Numbered from the stretch's first letter, positions 45,434 through 55,346 are shown. The stretch is DNA of 64,000 nt from an uncultured Clostridia bacterium (GCA_934120315.1 CAKOTX010000002.1:166808-230807); one strand, 5' to 3'. Notes: generated by a model not told the origin, from the sequence alone. Program-made: numbers and translations.

Positions 45434-47836
45434 ATGGTTTATAAATTTACTAATAAAGCTAAAAAAGTTATAGAGATTGCTAATGATATTTCGATAGAGC
45501 TAGGACATAATTATATTGGTACTGAACATGTTTTATATGGTTTGGTTAAAGAAGGAGAAGGGATTGCTGCTAAAGTCTTGAACAATAAAGGAATTACTGA
45601 TGAAAAAGTAAGAGTTAAAATAGAAGAACTATTAGGTGTGGGAAGAGAAATAAAAGAAACACTAGGTTTTACTCCAAGAACTAAAAGAGTGTTAGAAAAT
45701 GCTTTTTTGGAGTCTAAAAGAATTGGATATAATTATATTGGTACAGAACATTTATTATTAGCTATTTTGAAAGAAGAGGATTGTGTTGCTACAAGAATTA
45801 TCTTAGAACTTAATGTTGAAATTTCTAAAGTTTATAATGAGATAGCAAAGGTTATAAATGAGGAAGAGTCTGACCAAGAAATAAAAAGAGATATTACAAG
45901 GGCAAGAGGAAGTTATTCTTCTACTACTGTTTTAAATCAATTTGGAGAAGATATTACAGTTCAAGCTGAAGATGGAAAATTTGATAATATAATTGGAAGA
46001 GAAGCGGAAATAGAAAGAATTATTCAGATTTTATCAAGAAGAACAAAAAATAATCCATGTTTGATTGGCGAGCCTGGAGTTGGAAAAACAGCAATTGTTG
46101 AGGGATTGGCAGAAAGAATTGTGAGTGGCGAAGTGCCTGAGAATTTAAAAGATAAACGAATTGTAAGTATAGATATTTCAGGAATGGTTGCTGGAGCAAA
46201 GTATAGAGGAGATTTTGAAGAAAGAATAAAAAAAGCTCTAAATGAGGTAAAGAAAGTTGGAGATGTTATTCTATTTATTGATGAAATACATACGATAGTT
46301 GGAGCTGGAGCAGCTGAAGGAGCTATTGATGCAGCAAATATATTAAAACCATTATTGGCAAGAGGGGAAATACAATTAATAGGTGCAACAACAATAGAGG
46401 AATATAGAAAATATATAGAAAAAGATTCTGCGTTGGAAAGAAGATTTAGTCCAGTTGATGTAGGAGAGCCAACAGAGGCGGAAACAATAGAAATAATAAA
46501 AGGAATAAGAGATAGATATGAGGCTCATCATAATGTGAAAATAACAGATGAAGCTATTAATTCAGCAGTTTCATTATCAGTTAGATATATAACAGATAGA
46601 TTTTTACCAGATAAAGCAATAGATTTAATTGATGAAGCTGCTTCACAAGTTAGAATTAATTTGTTTACAGAGCCTGATACAATAAAAGTTATGGAAGAAA
46701 AAATAGATGTTATAATGAATGAAAAAGAAGAGGCTATTTATAATCAAGATTTTGAAAGAGCGGCTAACCTTAGGGACAAAGAAAAAGAAGCAAGAGAAGA
46801 ATTAAATACAGAAATGAATAAGTGGAAAAAGATTAAAAACAAAGATATTACAGAAATTGGAGAAGAAAATATAGCAGAAATAATTTCGAAATGGACAGGA
46901 ATTCCAATTCAAAAATTGACAGAAGATGAAAATCAAAAATTAAAACATTTAGAAGAAATGTTACAAAAAAGAGTTGTTGGACAAAATGAAGCAGTAGAAG
47001 CTGTGGCAAAGGCGATTAGAAGAGGAAGAGTGGGATTAAAGGATCCTAAAAGACCAATAGGTTCATTTTTGTTTCTTGGACCAACTGGGGTTGGAAAAAC
47101 AGAACTTTCTAAGGCGTTAGCAGAGATATTGTTCGATAATGAAAATTCTATGATAAGACTAGATATGTCTGAATATATGGAAGCACATTCAGTTTCTAAA
47201 TTAATAGGTTCACCTCCAGGATATATAGGATATGATGGTGGAGGTCAATTAACAGAAAAGGTAAGAAGAAAACCATATTCAGTTATTTTATTTGATGAAA
47301 TTGAAAAAGCACACCCAGATGTTATGAATTTGTTGTTACAGATTTTAGAAGATGGGAGATTGACAGATTCACAAGGAAGAGAAGTTAATTTTAAAAATAC
47401 AATTATAATTATGACTTCGAATTTAGGAGCAAGATACATTACTGAGAAGAAATCTCTTGGATTTGGAAATGTGGAAAATGAAAAAGAATATGAAGATATT
47501 AAAAAAGAGGTTATAAAAGAATTAAAAAAAGAATTGAGACCAGAGTTTATAAATAGGATAGATGAAATAATAGTATTCCATAAATTAAGTGAAGAAGATA
47601 TAAAACAGATAACTAATATTATGTTGAAACAAGTTGAAGAAAGATTAAAGAATCAAAAATATATAGTGGAAATAGATGATGGGGTTGTAAAAGCAATATT
47701 GAAGCAAGGCTATGATAATAATTTTGGAGCAAGACCATTAAGAAGAACTATTCAAAATCTAGTTGAAGATAGAATTTCAGAAGAAATTTTATCTGGAAAT
47801 TTAAAGAAAAATAAAAAATGGATTTTAAAAATATAA
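45434..47836 (+). CDS. clpC: ATP-dependent Clp protease ATP-binding subunit ClpC
   Basis: An 800-residue AAA+ unfoldase. Two N-terminal Clp repeats (about 1-145, each with LGHNYIGTEH-like motifs) precede AAA module 1 (Walker A GEPGVGKTA, about 215-223), the UVR/M-domain (NQDFERAANLRDKEKE), AAA module 2 (Walker A GPTGVGKTE, about 549) and a C-terminal D2-small domain. The usual upstream ctsR-mcsA-mcsB genes are not here. It is coupled to the small 61-residue gene. It hands substrates to ClpP for degradation. Confidence 0.95.
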   Translation: MVYKFTNKAKKVIEIANDISIELGHNYIGTEHVLYGLVKEGEGIAAKVLNNKGITDEKVRVKIEELLGVGREIKETLGFTPRTKRVLENAFLESKRIGYNYIGTEHLLLAILKEEDCVATRIILELNVEISKVYNEIAKVINEEESDQEIKRDITRARGSYSSTTVLNQFGEDITVQAEDGKFDNIIGREAEIERIIQILSRRTKNNPCLIGEPGVGKTAIVEGLAERIVSGEVPENLKDKRIVSIDISGMVAGAKYRGDFEERIKKALNEVKKVGDVILFIDEIHTIVGAGAAEGAIDAANILKPLLARGEIQLIGATTIEEYRKYIEKDSALERRFSPVDVGEPTEAETIEIIKGIRDRYEAHHNVKITDEAINSAVSLSVRYITDRFLPDKAIDLIDEAASQVRINLFTEPDTIKVMEEKIDVIMNEKEEAIYNQDFERAANLRDKEKEAREELNTEMNKWKKIKNKDITEIGEENIAEIISKWTGIPIQKLTEDENQKLKHLEEMLQKRVVGQNEAVEAVAKAIRRGRVGLKDPKRPIGSFLFLGPTGVGKTELSKALAEILFDNENSMIRLDMSEYMEAHSVSKLIGSPPGYIGYDGGGQLTEKVRRKPYSVILFDEIEKAHPDVMNLLLQILEDGRLTDSQGREVNFKNTIIIMTSNLGARYITEKKSLGFGNVENEKEYEDIKKEVIKELKKELRPEFINRIDEIIVFHKLSEEDIKQITNIMLKQVEERLKNQKYIVEIDDGVVKAILKQGYDNNFGARPLRRTIQNLVEDRISEEILSGNLKKNKKWILKI

Positions 47837-47880
47837 TAGATGGGTGTCTTCGTCATTAATTAGAAGAAGACATCCATCTA
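47837..47880. terminator. Bidirectional hairpin at the clpC 3' end
   Basis: A 15-bp stem with one wobble-type position (TAGATGGGTGTCTTC with GAAGACATCCATCTA), loop of 14 nt. The minus-strand neighbour's stop codon (47856-47858) lies within the loop, so the hairpin is partly coding on that strand. No long T run follows on the plus strand. Confidence 0.65.
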
Positions 47881-48194
47881 TTAACTTTTATCTCATTATA
47901 TTTTTTTAATACTTCATCATATTTTTTGAATTCATCTTCCCAAATAATATCTGGGATTTTATCAAATGCTGTAAATACTTTTTCTGCCTCCATTAAGTAT
48001 ACTACTTGTTGCTGAGGAGAAAGTGTTTTGTATTTTTTTGAGAATTCATATAATTTATCTAAAATTTGGTTAGCTTCAATAAAGCTCCAAAAATCTTTAA
48101 CTTCAATTCCGGCTAATTTTATCTGCATTATTGCATAAAGAACTAATGCAGATATAATGAAAATTAATATATATACTACTATTAATAATGCCAT
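47856..48194 (-). CDS. Single-helix membrane protein of unknown function
   Basis: A 112-residue product with an N-terminal transmembrane helix (about residues 3-26) and a soluble helical domain of about 85 residues (ANQILDKLYEFSKKYKTLSPQQQVVYLMEAEKVF). I do not recognise the family. The ATG at 48194 follows AAGAGGTGTT. Its promoter lies upstream on the minus strand. It ends convergent with clpC. Confidence 0.6.
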   Translation of the reverse strand: MALLIVVYILIFIISALVLYAIMQIKLAGIEVKDFWSFIEANQILDKLYEFSKKYKTLSPQQQVVYLMEAEKVFTAFDKIPDIIWEDEFKKYDEVLKKYNEIKVNRWMSSSN

Positions 48195-48235
48195 TTATTT
48201 AACACCTCTTTATTAAATTTATTTAGTACTAGTCA

Positions 48236-48264
48236 ATTATAACATATTTTTGAAATAAATGCAA
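48236..48264 (-). promoter_or_regulatory. Promoter of the 112-residue membrane protein
   Basis: On the minus strand TTGCAT (48264-48259), 17-nt spacer, TATAAT (48241-48236). Confidence 0.65.
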
Positions 48265-48298
48265 ATTTTAGAAAAATTAAGAATAAAATAAAATTGTA

Positions 48299-48327
48299 TT
48301 GCAAAATATTATAAGAAAATATATAAT
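48299..48327 (+). promoter_or_regulatory. Promoter of the CDF transporter
   Basis: TTGCAA (48299-48304), 17-nt spacer, TATAAT (48322-48327). Confidence 0.65.
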
Positions 48328-48362
48328 AAATTTTAATTTATAAAAAAGAAAAGAGGGGTAAA

Positions 48363-49247
48363 ATGGAAGATAGATTTACCGTTACCAAAAAGGTTGGAAT
48401 GTATGGAATAATAGGAAATATTTTTTTATTAACACTAAAAGCTATTGTAGGGTTTACTAGTAAAAGTCAAGCAATGATAGCAGATGCGATAAATAGTGCA
48501 GGAGATATTTTTGCCTCACTTATGACGGCAATAGGAAATAAGATAGCTAGTGTTCCGAAAGATGAAGATCATAATTTTGGACATGGAAAAGCTGAGTATA
48601 TGTTTTCATTATTTATTTCTATCTCAATGATAGCAGTTTCTATAAAAACTATTATAGATTCAGCCAAAACGCTTTTTACAGGAAGTGAAATTTCATTTTC
48701 GTGGTGGTTAGTGGCAGTATGTATTATTACTATAATTACAAAGTTGTCATTATATATTTATACAAAATCAATGTATAAAAAATGCAATAATATATTACTT
48801 GAAGCAAGCATGGAAGACCATAGAAACGATTGCATTATTACTACATTTACATTGATATCTATATTGTTATCATTAAAAGGAATTAATTGGTTTGATAGCG
48901 TTGTTGGTATTTGCATATCTGCTTGGATTTGCAAGACAGGAGGAGAGATTTTTATAGAAAGCTACAATATTTTGATGGATATGTCAATGGATGAAGAAAC
49001 AAAAGATATGGTCATAAATATTGTAAATACATATAAGGATGTAAAGGCTATAAATGGAATATCATCAGCTCCTGTTGGCTATCAATATGTTGTCTTTTTA
49101 ACAATTGCTGTTGATGGAGAAATGACAACATTTAAGAGTCATCAATTAGCAGATAAATTGGAAGAAAGTATAACTACTCTTGAAAAAGTATATAAAGCTG
49201 TTGTGCATGTAGAACCATATTTTGAAAATAAAAAAGCTGAAATTTGA
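48363..49247 (+). CDS. Cation diffusion facilitator (CDF) transporter
   Basis: A 294-residue integral membrane protein with six helices. The first cation site (MIADAINSAGD, about residues 39-49) and HNFGHGKAEY are conserved, and a second D-x-x-x-D site (LEASMEDHRND) lies in TM5. The cytosolic C-terminal domain is present. CDF proteins export Zn, Mn, Fe or Co; the metal is undetermined. Single-gene unit. Its terminator hairpin overlaps the last codons and also serves the convergent SPFH gene. Confidence 0.85.
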   Translation: MEDRFTVTKKVGMYGIIGNIFLLTLKAIVGFTSKSQAMIADAINSAGDIFASLMTAIGNKIASVPKDEDHNFGHGKAEYMFSLFISISMIAVSIKTIIDSAKTLFTGSEISFSWWLVAVCIITIITKLSLYIYTKSMYKKCNNILLEASMEDHRNDCIITTFTLISILLSLKGINWFDSVVGICISAWICKTGGEIFIESYNILMDMSMDEETKDMVINIVNTYKDVKAINGISSAPVGYQYVVFLTIAVDGEMTTFKSHQLADKLEESITTLEKVYKAVVHVEPYFENKKAEI

Positions 49248-49260
49248 TTTCAGCTTTTTA
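49231..49260. terminator. Bidirectional terminator (CDF gene / SPFH gene)
   Basis: A perfect 12-bp stem (AAAAAGCTGAAA with TTTCAGCTTTTT) around a 5-nt loop; both strands have a T run. It lies between two convergent genes. Confidence 0.88.
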
Positions 49261-49263
49261 TAG

Positions 49264-50166
49264 TTATTTATTATCATCTTTAAACATTTCTTTTGCTGCA
49301 CCTAAACTGCTTAATGCACTAGTTGCTTCAAATGGGATGAATACTTTGTTAGCATCACCTTTTGCAATTTCTTCAAGTGCTTCAAGTGATTTGATTTGTA
49401 CAAGTTTTTCATCTGGGTTAGCAGCTTTAATAGCATCATAAACCATAGTGATTTCTTTTGCTTTTGCTTCTGCAACAGATTTGATAGCTTGTGCTTCACC
49501 GGCAGCTCTACGAATTCTTGCTTCTCTATCAGCTTCAGCTTCAAGAATGGCTGCTTGTTTTTTTCCTTCTGCAATAGTAACTGCAGATTGTTTTTGAGCT
49601 TCAGCTTCAAGAATTAAAGCTCTTTTATTTCTTTCTGCATTCATTTGTTTTTCCATTGCGTCTCTGATATCAGCTGGTGGAGTGATATCTTTTATTTCAA
49701 CTCTATCAATTTTGCAACCCCATCTGTCTGTTGCATCATCAAGTATTGTTCTTAATTGAGAATTTATACCATCTCTTGAACTAAATGTTTCATCTAAATC
49801 CATTTTACCAACAATATCACGTATTGTAGTGATTGCAAGGTATTCGATACCTTTCTTTAAACTTTGAATTTCATAAACAGCTTTTGCTGGATCTGTGATT
49901 TGATAAAATACAACAGTATCTATTGTAATTGTAACATTATCTTTAGTAATAACTCCTTGAGGTGGAACATCCATTGTTTGTTGTTTTAAACTAACAACAC
50001 TTCTAACATGATCGAAAAATGGTATTATAATTGTAAGTCCAGCATCTGCGACTTTGTGAAATTTACCTAATCTTTCAATAATGTATACCTCAGATTGTCT
50101 AACGACTTTGATTGATTTAACTGCTATAATAACTATTATAATAAGTAATGCAATTAAAAAGTACAT
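49264..50166 (-). CDS. SPFH/stomatin-like (paraslipin) membrane protein
   Basis: A 300-residue protein with an N-terminal hydrophobic anchor (residues 1-18), the SPFH domain (VYIIERLGKFHKVADAGLTIIIPFFDHVRSVVSLKQQ, then ITDPAKAVYEI) and a coiled-coil Ala/Glu-rich segment (about 200-260). Such proteins form membrane cages and pair with NfeD proteins, as here. It is 53 nt downstream of the NfeD-like gene. Confidence 0.87.
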   Translation of the reverse strand: MYFLIALLIIIVIIAVKSIKVVRQSEVYIIERLGKFHKVADAGLTIIIPFFDHVRSVVSLKQQTMDVPPQGVITKDNVTITIDTVVFYQITDPAKAVYEIQSLKKGIEYLAITTIRDIVGKMDLDETFSSRDGINSQLRTILDDATDRWGCKIDRVEIKDITPPADIRDAMEKQMNAERNKRALILEAEAQKQSAVTIAEGKKQAAILEAEADREARIRRAAGEAQAIKSVAEAKAKEITMVYDAIKAANPDEKLVQIKSLEALEEIAKGDANKVFIPFEATSALSSLGAAKEMFKDDNK

Positions 50167-50219
50167 AAAATCCTCCTTCTAGCAAGTTAACTTGCTTTAT
50201 AAAAAATAAATTTGAATAA

Positions 50220-50660
50220 CTAATTAAGTGAAGGTTCTTTTAATGGCTTTACGAAAGCCTTAACTCCTTCAATACTTTCGATTTCAACTTCTGTACCTTT
50301 TTTAATATTTATTTGTTCTTTTGTTTTAGCAGACCAAATTTCACCTTCGGTTTTTATTTGTCCTGTTCCTTTTGCCCAATCAATATCTTCAATTACTATA
50401 CCTTTTTTTCCAACAAGTGAATATACATTAGTTGGAATAGTATCTTTTCTAGCAATCTTGTTTACTAAAGGTCTTGTTGCTAATATAAGTAATCCTGATG
50501 AAATAACAAATACTGTGGTTTGAACGATTATGTTATCTATAAATAAACTAACTACCATTGCAATTAATGCTGCAACTCCAAGCCAGAAAATTAAAAAGCC
50601 AACAGTAAATATTTCTATAATAAAAAATATTCCAGATGCGATTAACCATATTTGCCACAT
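50220..50660 (-). CDS. NfeD-like membrane protein
   Basis: A 146-residue protein with three or four hydrophobic helices (residues 1-80) and a C-terminal OB-fold NfeD domain (LVGKKGIVIEDIDWAKGTGQIKTEGEIWSAKT). NfeD proteins partner with SPFH proteins in membrane organisation. The ATG at 50660 (minus strand) is preceded by TTGGAGGTTATT; a longer frame from 50693 covers the ribosome binding site itself and is not used. Confidence 0.82.
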   Translation of the reverse strand: MWQIWLIASGIFFIIEIFTVGFLIFWLGVAALIAMVVSLFIDNIIVQTTVFVISSGLLILATRPLVNKIARKDTIPTNVYSLVGKKGIVIEDIDWAKGTGQIKTEGEIWSAKTKEQINIKKGTEVEIESIEGVKAFVKPLKEPSLN

Positions 50661-50719
50661 AATAACCTCCAATCGAGCATATTGCTCAAGCAAATTGTGG
50701 AAAAAAACACCACGACTAT

Positions 50720-50747
50720 ATTATACTACATATTTGAGAAAAAACAA
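50720..50747 (-). promoter_or_regulatory. Promoter of NfeD-SPFH pair
   Basis: On the minus strand TTGTTT (50747-50742), 16-nt spacer, TATAAT (50725-50720). Confidence 0.6.
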
Positions 50748-50766
50748 AGAGATTTAGCAAAAAAAC

Positions 50767-50795
50767 TTGTAAATTTAGGAAAATAATGATAAGAT
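50767..50795 (+). promoter_or_regulatory. Promoter of murB
   Basis: TTGTAA (50767-50772), 17-nt spacer, TAAGAT (50790-50795). Confidence 0.55.
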
Positions 50796-50848
50796 TAGTT
50801 TGTTAAAAAAGATACTCACTATAAAATTTTGAGAGATAGGAGTAACAA

Positions 50849-51739
50849 ATGTTATTAGATGAAATTGAAAAAGTTATATCAAAAGATAAAATTTATATAA
50901 ATGAACCTATGAGTAAGCATACATCTTTTAAAATAGGTGGTCCAGCAGAAATATTTATAAAAGTCAATGAAATTAAAGATTTACAATCGGTATTAAAAAT
51001 TTCTAAAGAAAATAATATTCCAATAACAATTATAGGAAATGGAAGCAATGTATTAGTTTCTGATGAAGGAATAAAAGGGATTGTTGTAAAAATTGAATTG
51101 GAAAAAATAGAAATAGAAGAAAACGAAATTTTAAAAGTTGGTAGTGGAGTAAAGCTTGCATTTTTAGCACAAAAGTGTTTAAAAGAAGAATTAGAAGGAT
51201 TTGAATTTGCTTCAGGAATTCCAGGAACAATAGGTGGAGCTATTAGAATGAATGCAGGTGCTCATGGAAGTGAAATGAAAGATATTGTAAAAAATATTAC
51301 CTATATGACAAGAGATGGAAATATTCAAATTATTTCAAATGAAGAAGCAAAGTTTGAATATAGAAATAGTATATTTTCACAAAATGATTACATTATTTTA
51401 GAGGCAGAAATACAACTGAGAAAAGGAAATCCTGAAGAAATAAAAAGTAAAATGGATGAATATGCTAAATATCGAAAAGAAAAACAACCAATTGAATATC
51501 CAAGTGCAGGTAGCACATTTAAAAGAGGCAATGATTTTATAACAGCAAAATTAATAGATGAATGTGGGCTAAAAGGATATCAAATTGGAGGAGCACAGGT
51601 TTCTGAGAAACATGCAGGATTTATCATAAATAAAGGAAGTGCAACAGCTGAAGATGTAAAAAAATTAATGAAATATGTTGAAGAACAAGTTTATAATAAA
51701 TTTGGAAAGAAAATAGAGGCAGAAATTGAAATAATATAA
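50849..51739 (+). CDS. murB: UDP-N-acetylenolpyruvoylglucosamine reductase (MurB)
   Basis: A 296-residue flavoenzyme. HTSFKIGGPAEIFIKV (about 22-37) and the FAD-binding IIGNGSNVLVSDEGIKG motif, then SGIPGTIGGAIRMNAGAHGSEM and PSAGSTFKRG with the catalytic serine, and the C-terminal GAQVSEKHAGFIIN, identify type II MurB. It makes UDP-MurNAc for peptidoglycan. It opens an operon with the YvcK homologue. Confidence 0.95.
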   Translation: MLLDEIEKVISKDKIYINEPMSKHTSFKIGGPAEIFIKVNEIKDLQSVLKISKENNIPITIIGNGSNVLVSDEGIKGIVVKIELEKIEIEENEILKVGSGVKLAFLAQKCLKEELEGFEFASGIPGTIGGAIRMNAGAHGSEMKDIVKNITYMTRDGNIQIISNEEAKFEYRNSIFSQNDYIILEAEIQLRKGNPEEIKSKMDEYAKYRKEKQPIEYPSAGSTFKRGNDFITAKLIDECGLKGYQIGGAQVSEKHAGFIINKGSATAEDVKKLMKYVEEQVYNKFGKKIEAEIEII

Positions 51740-51757
51740 TTTGAAAGGATGATAATA

Positions 51758-53275
51758 ATGAACGGACTATGGCACTGGTTAAAATCTAGTTCAAAAATGA
51801 AAAGATGGATATTTTTAATATTAGTAGGAATTGTAATGACATGTTATGGAATTGCGAAAATTCTAGTTCAAAAAGAAATGGAATTTGCTGATGCAGGAAA
51901 GGTTATAGCAGTATTTGTTGTTGGTTTTACATGTATTGTATTAGGACTAATATTCTTGAATAAAAGAAATATGGAATTATTTATTGAAGCAACAGATGAC
52001 AGAATGAAAAATAAAAAAAATGTAAATGTAAAATCATTAATATTTGATAGAAAAATCTATGATCAAGGACCTAAAATAGTAGCAATTGGTGGTGGTGCAG
52101 GATTAAATACTGTACTAACAGGAATGAAAAGATATACTAATAATATAACTGCAATTGTTGCTGTTTCTGAATATGGAAAAAATCCAAACAATTCAAGAAG
52201 AATATTAGGAACAGCATTACCATTTGAAGAAGTAAAAGATAGTATTGTTTCACTTTCTACAGATAGGCAAGGAGAATTAAGTGATTTGCTAAATCATGAA
52301 ATGACAAACATAAAATTAAGAGGAATGAAATTTTCAGATATTTATTTTACAGCAATGAAAGAAATCTATAAAAATGATGCAATTTCAATAGAAAAAAGTA
52401 ATTCTATATTTAATATAGCAGGAAATGTAATGCCAGTTACTACAGAGGAAATGAAAATATGTGCAGAACTAGAAAATGGTTATGTTGTAGAAGAAAAAGA
52501 TAAAATTCCAGAAATAGTAAATGACAAAATGACAAGAATAAATAGAGTATATTTAAAACCATCAAATTGTAGACCTGCTCCTGGTGTATTAGAAGCAATA
52601 AGAGAAGCTGATAGTATAATAATTGGACCAGGAAGTTTATATACAAATGTTATTCCAAATTTATTAGTTAGTGGAGTAGCAAAAGCAATAAGAGAAAGTA
52701 AAGCAATAAAAATATATGTTAATAATATAATGACAGAACCAGGCCAAACAGATGATTATTCAGTAGAAGACCATATAAAAGCTATTATAGAGCATTGTGG
52801 AGAAGGCTTAATTGATTATTGTATTTATGATACTGGTGAAGTTATTCCAGAGTATATAAAAAGATATAACAAAGAAGGAGCAGATTTAGTAGAACAAAAA
52901 ATTAATGACCCAGCTGTAAGAAGAATTAAATTTATTAAGAAAAATATATCAAAGATAGTTGATGGAAAAATTAGACATGATCCATATTTGATTGCAGAAT
53001 CTGCAATTACATTAATCTGTAATGATATGAAATTCCAAGACAAAGAAAGTGATCCAGAATATTTAATGTTAAATGCTAAATTACAATCTGATAAACGAAT
53101 AAATAAATTGAAAAAAGAAAAAGTAAGAATGGATAAAAGAGCAAAGAAAAAAGGAATTGATCCTAATAAAAAAGATAGAACAAAGCATCAAAGTAAATTT
53201 AGTGCAAAATACAGTGAAAGAATACAGTCAATAAAAGATTCAGATAAAGAACATCCAAGAAAAATTGAAAAATAA
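51758..53275 (+). CDS. YvcK/CofD-family protein with N-terminal membrane helices
   Basis: A 505-residue protein. Two transmembrane helices (about residues 15-32 and 45-68) precede a CofD-like Rossmann domain that starts KIVAIGGGAGLNTVLTGMK. The diagnostic IIGPGSLYTNVIPNLLV and NNIMTEPGQTDDYSVEDHIKAI segments are conserved. The expected DDGGSSG motif after ITAIV is not present; the place reads AVSEYGKNPNNSRR. A basic tail (residues about 445-505) ends the protein. YvcK proteins affect cell-wall synthesis and central carbon metabolism and bind nucleotide sugars. The ATG at 51758 is chosen over 51749 on ribosome-binding-site spacing. It follows murB by 18 nt, fitting a wall role. Confidence 0.75.
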   Translation: MNGLWHWLKSSSKMKRWIFLILVGIVMTCYGIAKILVQKEMEFADAGKVIAVFVVGFTCIVLGLIFLNKRNMELFIEATDDRMKNKKNVNVKSLIFDRKIYDQGPKIVAIGGGAGLNTVLTGMKRYTNNITAIVAVSEYGKNPNNSRRILGTALPFEEVKDSIVSLSTDRQGELSDLLNHEMTNIKLRGMKFSDIYFTAMKEIYKNDAISIEKSNSIFNIAGNVMPVTTEEMKICAELENGYVVEEKDKIPEIVNDKMTRINRVYLKPSNCRPAPGVLEAIREADSIIIGPGSLYTNVIPNLLVSGVAKAIRESKAIKIYVNNIMTEPGQTDDYSVEDHIKAIIEHCGEGLIDYCIYDTGEVIPEYIKRYNKEGADLVEQKINDPAVRRIKFIKKNISKIVDGKIRHDPYLIAESAITLICNDMKFQDKESDPEYLMLNAKLQSDKRINKLKKEKVRMDKRAKKKGIDPNKKDRTKHQSKFSAKYSERIQSIKDSDKEHPRKIEK

Positions 53276-53296
53276 CAAATGAAAGGGAGAAAAAAT

Positions 53297-55327
53297 ATGA
53301 AATTTTCAAAAGAAAATTTAAAGTTAGAAACGGCATTAGAAAAAGAATGGATTATAACAAATGGAATAGGGGGATTTGCTTCATCTACAATTATTGGAGC
53401 AAATACTAGAAAATATCATGGGTTATTAGTAGTTCCAATTATTCCACCAGCAAGAAGAAGGTTAATTTTATCAAAATTAGATGAGAGTATCGAAATTGAT
53501 GGAGTAAAATATGACTTGTTTACAAATATAGGTAAAAATTATATTTCACAAGGATATAAATATCAAGAAAGTTTTATTAAAGAATTTTTTCCTATGTTTG
53601 AATATAAAGTAAATGATGTGGAAATAACCAAAATGATTTGTATGGAACACTATAAAAATACAGTTGGTGTGTATTACAAAGTAAAAAATGGACCCCATAA
53701 GGCAAAACTAATTTTAGCACCTATTATGAATTTTAGAAATGCTCATGGAATAAACAAAGATCATCAATTTAAAGTAGAACAAAAAATGCATGAAAAGAAA
53801 TTAGAAGTAAAAATTGATGATGAAAATCCGGTATACATGAACATTAATGATGGAAATTATATTGAGCACCATAATGATACATTTTATAATATGTTTTACA
53901 TAGAAGAACAAAAAAGAGGATTTGAACCAGAAGAAAATCATGTGGTTCCTGGAAGATATGAGATAGAAATAGAACCAAATGAAGAAAAAGAAATTTCATT
54001 TATATGTTCAACGGAAGAAAATATTGAAGAGCTAGATGCAAGAGCATTAATAATGAAAGAAACAATAAGATTATGCAAAATGTTTAGTGAATCCAGATTA
54101 ATAGACGATTCAAAAATTGATAAAACTAAAGAGGAAAAAGAAAGAGATGAATTAATAAAAACATTTTTAATAGCAACAGACAATTTTATAATAAAAAGAC
54201 CATTATTTAATACATATTCTGCAATTGCTGGATATCCATGGTTTTTAGATTGGATGAGAGATACACTAATTTCATTTGAGGGATTGTTCCTACTAACAGG
54301 AAGATTTGATAATGCTAGAAAAGTGCTTCAACATTGTATAAGAGATATTAAATTTGGCTTAATTCCTAATACATATAGTGAAGATGATTATAGACCATTA
54401 TATAATAGTGTTGATGCATCATTGTTATTTTTTGAACAAGTAAAAAAATATCTACAATATACAGATAATTATGAATTTGTAATGGATGAGATTTATCCAA
54501 AGTTAGAGAATATTATTGAAAATTATGCAAATGGAATAGATTTAGATGACAATAATATTTATCTAGATACAGATGGATTAATTGTGTCTGGAACAGAGAA
54601 TACTCAAAATACGTGGATGGATGCAAAATATGCTGGAATAGCAGTAACACCTCGTAATGGTAAAGCAGTAGAAATAAATGCTATGTGGTATAATGCATTA
54701 AAAATAATGCAAGAGTTAGCATTAAAAAAAGGTGAAAAAGAAAGTGCAAAAAAATATGAAAAAATGGCAACAAAGTGTAAAAATTCATTTGAAAGTAAAT
54801 TTTATAATAAACGTAGAAAATGTTTGTATGATGTACTTGGTGACAATAAAATAAGACCAAATCAATTATTTGCATTAAGTTTAACATATCCAGTATTAAA
54901 TCCAGCTTCTGAAGAAGCAAAAGAAATGTTTGAAACTGTAACTAAAAAACTATTAAATAAATATGGTTTAAAATCATTAGCAAAAGGCGAAGAAAATTAT
55001 GTAGAAGTATATGAAGGCGATGGTTGTAGAAGAGACTTTAGTTATCATCAAGGAATTACATGGACTTGGCTTTTAGGCCCATATTACAATGCATTAAAAC
55101 AATTAGCTAATAATGGTAAAACAAAGTCAGACAGAGAAATATATCAAATAAAATTAAATGAATTTGTAAAAGATGTAACTAAAACTTTTTCAAAAGAAAT
55201 TCAAGAAAGAGGTTGCATAGGAAGTATTGCAGAAATCTATGATTCACGCAAACCATTTTCTCCTAAAGGAGCATTTGCTCAAGCTTGGAGTGTAGCAGAA
55301 GTGTTTAGAATTATAATGGAAAAATAG
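53297..55327 (+). CDS. Glycogen-debranching enzyme (amylo-alpha-1,6-glucosidase type)
   Basis: A 676-residue protein. The N-terminal beta-rich domain (EKEWIITNGIGGFASSTIIGANTRKYHGLLV, about 15-45) and a C-terminal (alpha/alpha)6 barrel with AGYPWFLDWMRDTLISFEG and YHQGITWTWLLGPYYNAL mark the archaeal-type GDE family. It hydrolyses alpha-1,6 branches of glycogen or limit dextrins. No signal peptide. The ATG at 53297 follows AAAGGGAG. It co-occurs with glgP and GH15 in this window. Confidence 0.87.
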   Translation: MKFSKENLKLETALEKEWIITNGIGGFASSTIIGANTRKYHGLLVVPIIPPARRRLILSKLDESIEIDGVKYDLFTNIGKNYISQGYKYQESFIKEFFPMFEYKVNDVEITKMICMEHYKNTVGVYYKVKNGPHKAKLILAPIMNFRNAHGINKDHQFKVEQKMHEKKLEVKIDDENPVYMNINDGNYIEHHNDTFYNMFYIEEQKRGFEPEENHVVPGRYEIEIEPNEEKEISFICSTEENIEELDARALIMKETIRLCKMFSESRLIDDSKIDKTKEEKERDELIKTFLIATDNFIIKRPLFNTYSAIAGYPWFLDWMRDTLISFEGLFLLTGRFDNARKVLQHCIRDIKFGLIPNTYSEDDYRPLYNSVDASLLFFEQVKKYLQYTDNYEFVMDEIYPKLENIIENYANGIDLDDNNIYLDTDGLIVSGTENTQNTWMDAKYAGIAVTPRNGKAVEINAMWYNALKIMQELALKKGEKESAKKYEKMATKCKNSFESKFYNKRRKCLYDVLGDNKIRPNQLFALSLTYPVLNPASEEAKEMFETVTKKLLNKYGLKSLAKGEENYVEVYEGDGCRRDFSYHQGITWTWLLGPYYNALKQLANNGKTKSDREIYQIKLNEFVKDVTKTFSKEIQERGCIGSIAEIYDSRKPFSPKGAFAQAWSVAEVFRIIMEK

Positions 55328-55346
55328 AGTTATAAGGAGAATCCAA

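Noticed and set aside
47856..47880. Clp hairpin as a riboswitch
   Set aside because: A simple stem-loop between convergent genes explains it; no conserved riboswitch core is visible.
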